This document shows positions 56,293 through 64,000 of a stretch of DNA of 64,000 nucleotides, piece by piece. Origin of the DNA: Catenaria anguillulae PL171. Lineage: Eukaryota; Blastocladiomycota; Blastocladiomycetes; Blastocladiales; Catenariaceae. The stretch is from assembly GCA_002102555.1 (NCBI GenBank), contig MCFL01000027.1, positions 62,001-126,000 on the forward strand, in the 5' to 3' direction. The position numbers were made by a program, and so were the translations under genes. The notes beneath the pieces were generated by a model. It made no database searches and was not told where the DNA came from. It saw only the letters and a program-made list of their open reading frames with translations. The first letter of the stretch is position 1; each line of letters begins with the position of its first letter.

Positions 56293-57000
56293 TTACAAGC
56301 GACACAAGTCTGTCAACACCTCGATCAATAGCCGCAGCACAGCGTGTGCCCCGGCTCCGCTCAGACCGGAACCGGCTCCTTGCTGCGCAGGTGATGTCCA
56401 AACAAGACCAAGACCGCTGTTGGAGTTCGACCAATCCACCCAAACTGCCGGCGACACTTGGTTACACCATAGACCCTGGAAGTGATTGGTGAGCTCGGAC
56501 TTGAATGATCCATCTATCGGAATGAAGGCATCCGCACCAGTTCCAGTCTGTTCGGATGATATGAAAGGTGCTTGTTGAACCAGTCTCAAGCGGTAGTTGG
56601 AATGCTTGGAATGGAGAAAATGGGTCAGGATCCTGTTTTCGGTAGCCGAAAGTGCAAACTTGAAAGTGTCATGCGTACACGAAAAGACAGATCCCGACTG
56701 CTCGGAAACATGGACTGCGCCGGCATCTAACTGGCCGTGTTCGCCTGCAAGCAAGACTGCACACGCTTCCAAGTGCTTGAGGACAGGGCCCAAATGCGCA
56801 TGGATTGCCAACCTCGTTCCGTTCGTTATTGGGTCCTGGGCATTCGCTTCCGGAAAAGTAAATGCTGTCCCATGTGCAAACAGTGGGGGCTGACTGTGAT
56901 TGAGCGGAAGTGGAATGAATGCGGCACACTTGATCGATGGTATTTCGTGGACGAGCGAGCGGAGCCGCGAGGACAAAGGCGATTCGGCAGATTGAAGCAT
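56293..57000 (-). CDS. Unrecognised protein
   Basis: Single-exon frame of 235 residues from the ATG at 57000 (MLQSAESPLSSRLRSLVHEI). Composition is even, with no low complexity: LKHLEACAVLLAGEHGQLDA, SGSVFSCTHDTFKFALSATE, LQ-type basic segment NYRLRLVQQAPFIS and a C-terminal amphipathic SGAGAHAVLRLLIEVLTDLC. No signal peptide or membrane helix is evident. The length and alternating hydrophobic pattern would fit a small alpha/beta protein such as a roadblock/longin-like fold, but this is a guess. I recognise no motif. It sits between the BLTP2 and chitin-deacetylase-like genes on the same strand. Confidence 0.55.
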   Translation of the reverse strand: MLQSAESPLSSRLRSLVHEIPSIKCAAFIPLPLNHSQPPLFAHGTAFTFPEANAQDPITNGTRLAIHAHLGPVLKHLEACAVLLAGEHGQLDAGAVHVSEQSGSVFSCTHDTFKFALSATENRILTHFLHSKHSNYRLRLVQQAPFISSEQTGTGADAFIPIDGSFKSELTNHFQGLWCNQVSPAVWVDWSNSNSGLGLVWTSPAQQGAGSGLSGAGAHAVLRLLIEVLTDLCRL

Positions 57001-57334
57001 TGAAATAACTAGAAGTGAATAAGGCTTTGCGAAGAGTTGGTATGGGTACTCGCATCGGTTATGTGCTATGGTGACAGACAATTGTATGTAAAGTTCGATT
57101 ATGTTGAGCCATCAAGGCGATGACACGTTGGCCAACGGCCCAACGGCAGCCCAAAACGCGAGACAAGATGGATTATTGTCGTTGACTTGCAATGCAATGA
57201 ACGTGAGAGTGGATTCTTCTGTGACTTCTCGGAGCCCGCTTGAGGACAGATGGGTGTGATTGGTAATTTGGCTTGAACACGAAAGGGAAGTAACACAAGG
57301 CGATATGTCGATGCATGTGTGACGAAACTAGACC
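57001..57334. other. Intergenic region
   Basis: 334 bp between two minus-strand genes. Nothing recognised. Confidence 0.5.
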
Positions 57335-58995
57335 TTAGCTTGCAAAGAACGCCAAAACTAAACCCCATACAGCAGCACTTATCATGCCACCAGCAGACAA
57401 ACGCAACGCTCCATTCAAAGACTGTGACAACTCGCTCCCTCCTGACTCACCGGCTTGCTTTGATCCCGGCTTGATGCCATACTTGTCCGTGTACACTTGA
57501 CTTTCGTCCAACCCAAGGCATTCGTGCATGGGAACAATCTCGAGCCCGGCTCGTTTCGCAGACTTGACAATGTCGCTGACCGCAAGGGCTGACGCCTTGA
57601 TAACGTCGTGCTGCAAATGAATCTGTCGGATGCAAGAAATGCAGAATCGGTTAAGTTTCTGATCCGAGAATGGAAAAAGAGGAGGTGGCGTATGTACAAA
57701 GCCCATGCGACCCAAGTACATGGCCTTTGCGCCTTGCAACGCCGAATCAAATGTCCGTGCGACAATTTCATGGCCGAGATGACCCATGGTAAAGTCCTTG
57801 GTGTCGACATTCACCCATTGCGTGTAATACCCGAGGGCTTCGAGGTGGGCCGAGACCGTGGTGTTGAACTCGAGGTACGGCGGGCGGAAGAAGCGAGGTG
57901 CCTTGCCAATCACGGAAGCAATAACAATGTCGTTGAAGTGCATTTCGGCGAGCAAAGAGTCGAAATCGAGCCCGCCCAAGGACGGTGTGAGGTTGCCTGT
58001 GCTACCATGAACTAGAACGGAGTCCCCGTGTCAGGTGGAATGATGCGGAAAACCACGCAGGGATGTCGTGTTGAGCGTACCAAGCCCGCGATGTGTGAAG
58101 GTGTGCGTTGCAATCGTGTGGCCACTGTTGAAAGCAGTCTACATACCATATCAATGTGCAAAGCAACGTCAGCTTTTCAAGACTTGGAAATGGAGCGAAA
58201 TCGCACGCGTCGATCGTAGACGTGTGTACCCGAAGCGCCTTGAGCGACGTGGCGGTCTGCGCACGAGATGCGTTTGCAAATCGGATGGCGTTGACGTAGA
58301 AGGTGGCCTTGACTTTGGCCTCGTCAAGGGACTTGACCACGGTTTCGGTGTATTCAGTCGGTCCGTCGTCTGTTGTGTGTGGAGCGAAATGAGCAACGTG
58401 AGATCGTGAGATTGAGAACCCAGGGAAAACCTCAAGAGGTGAGGAGTCGTACCAAACGTCAGGGCAATATGCTTGCTAAAGGATGGACAGACAGAAGGGC
58501 ATGTTAGAGTCAGAAGAATGGAGCGCATGGGTGCGTCAAAGTCAACGTACGGGTTCTTGCACCCTTTTGGCGGAGTATCTCCGTCCCGACATTGGCCACA
58601 GTCGCGCGGACAGGATAAACACGTCTCGCGGCCGGACCCATTGCACACACCGTCCCCACACACTGCGCCACCAAACTTTTTGTCCTGCTCATGAAACTTC
58701 TTGAGGGTATTGAGCAGCGACTGGTTCGGGCCGTTACATTCGGCAATGACACACCTGCAGGCATGGCCGACAGAGTCAGGTTGTACCGGCGATAGTTGAG
58801 AAGAGGGCGAGTGGCGTACCACGACAAGTCGGTCTCCTTGTACGAGAATTGGTAACCTTTGCATTGGACCGGAACGGCAAAACATGCGATGAGGAAAAGT
58901 ACGACGAAAGGGGCAAGCGCGGCGGTTACGAAAGGCCGTGACGTATGTCCAGAGGACGGGGGCGCAGTCACTATAAGCGAAGGGTGAAACGGCAT
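57335..58995 (-). CDS. CDA: Chitin-deacetylase-like NodB polysaccharide deacetylase, membrane/GPI anchored, with Cys-rich module
   Basis: CE4 enzymes remove acetyl groups from chitin in the fungal wall using a metal held by Asp and two His. Seven exons (58995-58820, 58754-58551, 58475-58453, 58369-58230, 58138-58081, 58011-57698, 57622-57335) join to 400 residues in frame. NodB motif 1 TFDDGP, motif 2 GHTIATHTFTHRGL, motif 3 FFRPPYLEFN and the later VNVDTKDF and LQHDVI segments are all present, so the metal triad is intact. The N-terminus has a signal anchor (FVVLFLIACFAVPVQC). Before the catalytic domain lies a Cys module with CGDGVCNGSGRETCLSCP. The C-terminus (GALRLSAGGMISAAVWGLVL) looks like a GPI signal. 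Exon 3 is just 23 nt. It is divergent from the 7TM-RGS gene. Chitin is the likely substrate, but other CE4 activities are possible. Confidence 0.88.
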
Positions 58996-59750
58996 GGCTA
59001 GTGGCTCTACGATTGCTGGGTCGACTCTATAGCATGTATACTCAAGTTTTCTTGGTTCTCGTACAGACTACTTGTCTACGGGTACTGGAAGAGACTGGGC
59101 CGTCCAACCCTTTGAGTCGATGTGAGACACAGGAGTTGATAAGAACAAAACTCCAGAGAGTGGCTGGAACACGAATGGAAGATTCTTCAAGTGGCTGAAC
59201 TGTTTGCTGTTTAGGTTTTGCAGATCACCATCCGTAGCCAAGAACTGATCGCACAATCCCAGATCAATATAGTCAGTTCAGCTTTGGCTTCGTCCGACAT
59301 CCTGGGCCAGATGAGGGTGAATGGAGCGTGAGGATTTGAAACTACGGGGAGGAAACTTGCGTTTGTATATAGTACTACCTTTCGCCACAGCTCTTGGTAT
59401 TGACCTACCAGTTGAGCTACTATCCTGGCTTGTCGGCCCCTGTCCGCACAACGACACTGCCCAAAGCAAACCAATGCGTGATTTTGTCTGCAGGTAAGTA
59501 ACTCATTGCCCATTAACATTGACGATCTCTACATGCAAATCACCAAAAAAAAGTCAATAGGCCGATTCAGAGGTCAAAAGAGACTGAGCAATTTCACTTT
59601 GAATGTACTTCCAAACGCTTTCAGCTGCATGTATCTCCCGACTCAAAGACTGTTCTCTGCCGTTCAAAAGAATCGAATTCCGCGTGCAAGTGTCCAACAG
59701 TACCAAAGCCGCTGCACTGTGTACATGCATCCAAAGACGGCGCCGCAGCC
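58996..59750. promoter_or_regulatory. Divergent intergenic region between deacetylase and 7TM-RGS genes
   Basis: About 755 bp upstream of both genes. It contains the tRNA-like A/B-box element listed separately. No protein gene seen. Confidence 0.45.
59325..59430 (-). ncRNA. tRNA-like element with polymerase III A-box and B-box (tRNA relic or SINE-like)
   Basis: On the minus strand, TAGCTCAACTGG (59419-59408) matches the A-box of tRNA genes, and GTTTCAAATCC (59342-59332) matches the B-box with one change, about 65 bp downstream. The 7 bases before the A-box have no complementary partner after the B-box, so there is no complete acceptor stem. A functional tRNA is unlikely; a decayed tRNA or tRNA-derived element fits better. 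Confidence 0.3.
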
Positions 59751-61387
59751 ATGATTGAATTGGCCGCTTCGGCTCGGATACCTGCCCTCATTATCTGGAA
59801 TGGCGTATCGGTCGTATCAATAGCACTCTTTGCCCTCGGATGGTCGCAACGGGATGAAATCGTTGTCCGACGAGTCCCAGTCCTCGTGTTGGTGCATGCC
59901 CTCATGTGTTGCCTGATAGGAAATCTCTGCACGCAAACATTGTTCTATGACACTGCCGCTCCTGCATTTACCACAAACGTCGAGTGGTTCTTTTTGCTAT
60001 CTGCTTTCCTTCCGCTTTGGGCGGTTCGTTTCCCTGGCTCCCTTCATGCACAGCCCATCGTGAGCAAATCGTGTTGACATGGGCGCATTGCTTTTATTAA
60101 GGCGGCATATACTGTCAAAGCCCTCGTTCACATCACCGATCACTTTACCAACGTGCGAAATCTTTACGAGTCATCCTGTAGCGGTACCGCTTTCGACTGG
60201 CGCATTCATCTCAACTGGTCCGAGCGCCAATGCCACAAACTTATCTGGCATATGACCCCTCGTGGGCTCTTTCACGAGGACGACATCATCCACAACCGAT
60301 GGTATCAAGGCAACACTAGAATCTACCACATTGTATTCCCGCTGTTTCTCTCATTCGGCGTCTACGTCCCCATTGGCTTGGCATGGTCTGGGTGCTTTTC
60401 AAGTAGCACGTTCCCGCACTGCCTCAACAACCCTGCTACCTACGGAATTGCCTACTACCCGCAATTCATCAGTCTCGTCGCTTGGTTCCCAGCAGTGACC
60501 TTTCTCCTCAATGTCCTCCGACGCGTTCCTGATCGCCTCTTGCTCGTGGCCGAACATGTCGTCCACTACTTCATCTTTGTGGTGGGTGTCATTCTGTATT
60601 GGATCCTTCACTTTGTCCAGCCGCCCGACGGGAGCGGTGGCACCATTCGGACACTTGCTTTGTGGGTCGTGGTTACCCTGTCACTTCTGGTCTCCACTTC
60701 GCTCCCCGCGCTGCTCGCTGTGTCCAACCACCTTAGTTGTTGCAATGGTGCCCGTCGGTCTTCCATGCAGCAAACTACGGAATCTTTCCAACGACTTCTC
60801 GCAGTGCGTCATTCACTCAAACTGCTCACTACAGCCATATCACGACTGATCTGACATGATGTTTACACGCAGGACAAGGAGCTATTTTCCCAATTCAAAA
60901 AGGTTCTCGCAGAGCATTTCAGCCTCGAGAATGGCTTGTTTTGGTAAGCTTCATCGCGATGCGTGGTTGCTCCTCATTCCTCCTCGCTGCCTCGCCTCTC
61001 ATCTGACATTGCGCCACATTTGAATCGAGCAGGGATGATTTCAGAGAGCTCGAGCAAATGAACGCAGCAAAAAAGCCCGACCAGTCCATCCGAGAAGCGC
61101 TCAACCGACTCTACCTCGAATACGTGCCACCAGGAGCTCCAAGAGAACTCAATCTCATGAGTCGGACCCGAGAAGCAGTGATTAGCGACTTCAACAACAA
61201 CCGGCTGACGATCCGATCGTTTGACCCTGTGAAAAAGGAGGTCTTTGACATGATGTACTCGCACTCGCTCCCGCAGTTTTTACAACAGCAGCAACTGCTT
61301 CACAGTTCAAGCGGAGCGCCTGGGTCGTCGTCGGCCGGCCGCGCTGGCATGGGGAAGCGGCGAAGCGTTGCAATGGCATCTCCTTGA
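59751..61387 (+). CDS. Seven-transmembrane protein with C-terminal RGS domain
   Basis: RGS domains speed GTP hydrolysis by G-alpha subunits; fusion to a 7TM region places this at the plasma membrane, as in plant AtRGS1. Exons: 59751-60059, 60102-60803, 60874-60943, 61033-61387 (TGA). The membrane part has about seven helices, e.g. VSIALFALGW, PLFLSFGVYVPIGLAWSG, LLVAEHVVHYFIFVVGVILY and TLALWVVVTLSLLVSTSLPA. The RGS core follows: ESFQRLLADKELFSQFK, LAEHFSLENGLFWDDF, YLEYVPPGAPRELNL, FDPVKKEVFDMM and LPQFL. The joined length of 1436 nt is one base short. The frame slips at the A4 run 60898-60901 in exon 3, so a base appears to be missing; the intact product would be about 478 residues. The first intron (42 nt) is unusually short and less certain. 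Confidence 0.83.
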
Positions 61388-61692
61388 TTCATATTCTTTT
61401 TTTTTCTCTTCTTTTGTGTTGGGTTTGCTTTCTTCCCTTTCATTGTAGTAGGTTCTGTGCATCCATTCTGGTATAGTTGTGCAATACAATCTTGCATTGG
61501 TTGGAACAAGAAACAAGGGTGAGGTAATCATGGGAACATTCAATGACTAAGGACAACTGAAGTGGAGCCAACAAATTGTGACGAAGAAATGTCTGCGGTG
61601 CAAGTGACAAATTGCAATGAAAAAAAAAAAAAAGAATCAAAAATTGAGCGATGAGCAAAAAAAAACAACCGTCTATCTACAGGCCAAGGGGC
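61388..61692. other. Convergent intergenic region with A/T homopolymers
   Basis: About 305 bp between converging genes, with several A and T runs (such as 61620-61633) typical of 3' ends and polyadenylation regions. No gene. Confidence 0.55.
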
Positions 61693-64000
61693 TTACACGA
61701 GCTTGCTCTCCTTGGCCAGGGCATAGAAAGCTGACTCTGGGCGCGTCAGCAAGACTTGCGGCGTATCGAATTCAACCACCTTGCCTTGATCGAGCACGAG
61801 CGTGTAATCATAGTCGAGGATGGTTCCTAGTATCAGACAATGAAGCGTAGCATACAAGTTGGTGAGCTACATCTACCCTTTGTTTCGAGAAGAAAGACAA
61901 GGGGAGGCATATGTACCAATACGGTGAGCGATGGTGACAATGGTGCAGTCGGCAAACTCGCGGCGAATGGTTTCTTGAACGATGTCATCGGTGGCATGGT
62001 CAATCGAACTCGTGGCCTCATCTGAAGTACGCAAGGTTTCTGGTCAGCGAGCAGATAGGAGAGATGAACCATGACAAATGAGTTTGGGTACATACCGAGA
62101 ACCAAAATCTTGGTCTTGCGCAAAATGGCCCGCGACAAGCACACCAATTGCTGCTGGCCAACCGACAACGACCCACCCGTGAGCTCGTGCTCGAGTCCTC
62201 CTTCAAGGCCACGAACAAATTCAGCCAAATGGGCACCCTCCAAGGCAGACCAGAGGGCGGCGTCATCATGAGAGCCAGTCGGGTCGAGGTTGTCGCGAAT
62301 CGAAGCATTGAAGATAACACTGCAAATCAAGCGCAAGTATAGGTCAGCACGTTGTCGCTCGGTGTGCCAAAGCGTTCAAATGTGGACGTACGGATCCTGC
62401 GGCAAGATTGTCAACCGCGAACGCAAGTCTTGCAAGCCAATTGTGGACACGTCTACGCCATCAACGACAATCTTACCGGCAATGGCTTCGATGATACGGA
62501 AGAGAGCCAGCGTCATGCTGCTCTTGCCCGCGCCCGTGCGACCGACCACGCCTACTTTCGCGCCTGCCTTGATCTTGAGGTCAATTCCCTTGAGCACGGG
62601 CGGCAATCCCTCACGGTACGTGGTCTGGTAATCTTGAAATTCAATCTCACCTTTGGACGGCCATGCGGGAGGCAAATCAAAGTTGGTCTTTTCGGCAGCC
62701 TCGGTCGGGATCTTGGAATACTCGGCAATGCGCTCGACAGATACGACGGCGTTCTCGATTTGGCCATACACACGAATGATGGCCGACAAGAGGAAGGTGA
62801 CTGTGAGCAAAATGACGCGATTGTAGGTATACGTAAGTGCCCGTGAATGCAGCTGCGAATGTAGGCAAGGACAACGTACTGTCGAACGAGTAAGTCAAGG
62901 CGACACCACTCATGCCAACACCCGTGGTTGTGGTGAGCACAGCCGTAAACATGACGCCAACCATGATGATGGTCCCGAGCAAGTTGAGCGAAACAAAGAG
63001 CCACCGGTTGACTGTGATCATGTTGTAGAATCCAGTCGAGCTTGCGTCGAACCGCTCCTCGGCCTGCTTCAAGAAGCGCTTCTCGTGCTGGTAAGCGCGG
63101 ACGGTAGGAAGACCCGACAGGGTTTCGGAAAAGTGTTGGTACACGGGCGAGTTGAGGACCATGTAAATGCGCTGGATCTCGCGGCTTGCGTTCAGGTAAA
63201 TGTACTGGATGAAGCCGAAGACGACGCAGATCGGGAGGAGGATCACAAAGAACCACGGGACTGCCAGGAAGATTGTAATGAGAATTCCAAAGGTCTGGCA
63301 GACCATGAACTGGAACTGGAAGAGCAGTTGAGGAATCATTGTGTCAACTTGTTTGATATCGGCGGTGAATCTGAGAAGGGAAGAATTTCAAAGTGGGACA
63401 ACAACGGTGTGAGCAATTGCAAGAATGGAGGTCCGACAAGCGCAAATGCATACCGATTCAAGATACGGCCACTTGGAGTCGTGTCAAAGAAGCTCATGGG
63501 CACCCGCAAAATGTTGTCCAGCATGCCCGCCATAGTATTCCGCGCGCCACGAATCGCGACAATGGCAAAGCCAAAGACAATACCACCGACGTTGAGTGCG
63601 CCGTTGCCAAACGTGAAGCCGGCATAGATGCCAAGATAATACCCGAGCCCACCTTCGCCACGCGCCGAGGCGGCAGCCCATTGAGCCAACCAGACCGTTG
63701 TGTAGATGCCGATGGCGGTGCCAACGGCCGTGATCAAAAAGTTGAGGGCCATCAACGAGTAACCGCAGTACTTGCAGTACAGGGCGTACACGCGCCAGTT
63801 GACCGACCCGGCGCTCTTGGTTTCCTTGTTGTCGTCATCGTCGAGGTTGGTGGCAGCTACGAGCTTCTTCTTTTCATCGCTCGTGTCCTCGGCAGCGTCG
63901 TCAACAACAATCTTGGACTCCTTTGGCGCTTCCGCTGCATGCGTCGGCGCGGAATCGGTGGCAATCTCGGTGGACTTGGTGAGCGCGGCATCGGTCAATG
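61693..64000 (-). CDS. ABCC (MRP-type) ABC transporter, C-terminal half, cut by the window edge
   Basis: ABCC proteins export conjugates and drugs or work in vacuolar sequestration. Exons seen: from beyond 64000 to 63454, 63370-62880, 62800-62392, 62319-62096, 62021-61917, 61826-61693; introns 72-90 nt, all frames consistent. Content: an acidic linker after the (unseen) first nucleotide-binding domain, transmembrane domain 2 starting [20 protein letters not shown] and including [15 protein letters not shown], then NBD2 with Walker [13 protein letters not shown] signature [16 protein letters not shown], Walker [14 protein letters not shown] and the H-loop [15 protein letters not shown]. The ending [11 protein letters not shown] is typical. 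Substrate cannot be inferred. The N-terminal membrane domains and NBD1 lie beyond the window. Confidence 0.93.

Noticed and set aside
59325-59430. Functional tRNA gene
   Set aside because: A- and B-box matches are present, but no acceptor stem pairing or convincing anticodon arm can be drawn.

Overview
The window is nuclear DNA from a fungus. Protein genes carry many short spliceosomal introns (about 65-90 nt, donors mostly GTACGT, acceptors YAG), lie on both strands with 50-800 bp between them, and use G/C-rich third positions. A NCKAP1/HEM subunit of the SCAR/WAVE complex, a 7TM protein fused to an RGS domain, and a tandem pair of ankyrin-like proteins with repeated '-WW-' helices point to an early-diverging zoosporic fungus (Blastocladiomycota or Chytridiomycota). 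That placement is inference, since no rRNA or marker gene is present.

Layout. 1-3.6 kb: NCKAP1 (5' end off the window), converging on an AP endonuclease (3.8-5.4 kb). 7.0-9.6 kb: a His-rich heat-shock-factor-type regulator. 9.8-13.7 kb: a small membrane protein and two tandem ankyrin-like paralogues. 13.7-19.6 kb: gene-poor, with a disrupted coiled-coil locus (15.3-17.0 kb), microsatellites and weak coding traces. 19.6-26.9 kb: an unknown protein, an AVT-type amino-acid transporter and urocanate hydratase, all on the minus strand. 27.4-34.0 kb: an unknown Gly-rich protein, then BCKDK/PDK-type kinase, NIPSNAP and ketohexokinase-like genes on the minus strand. 34.3-37.0 kb: an intron-containing DD34E transposase tail-to-tail with an unknown coiled-coil protein. 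37.2-39.9 kb: an unresolved membrane-protein locus with a 59-bp direct repeat. 39.9-46.0 kb: ZnT5/Msc2-type zinc transporter, OTU protein, and a secreted LPMO-like protein. 46.8-55.8 kb: a bridge-like lipid-transfer protein (BLTP2/Fmp27/Hobbit). 56.3-61.4 kb: an unknown protein, a chitin-deacetylase-like enzyme, and the 7TM-RGS protein. 61.7-64.0 kb: the C-terminal half of an ABCC transporter, cut by the window edge.

The genes do not form one pathway. They cover actin motility, membrane and metal transport, histidine, branched-chain amino acid and sugar metabolism, cell-wall remodelling and signalling. A cross-cutting observation concerns sequence quality. At least six otherwise conserved genes (NCKAP1, APN1, urocanase, BLTP2, the 7TM-RGS gene and the transposase-side gene) are each one or two bases short of an open reading frame once spliced, mostly at homopolymers. 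I read this as base-level assembly error rather than decay. I did not find a clearly new multi-gene system. The best leads for novelty are the intronic transposase with its partner gene, the tandem ankyrin-like family, the disrupted 15.3-17.0 kb locus and the unresolved 37.2-39.9 kb locus.
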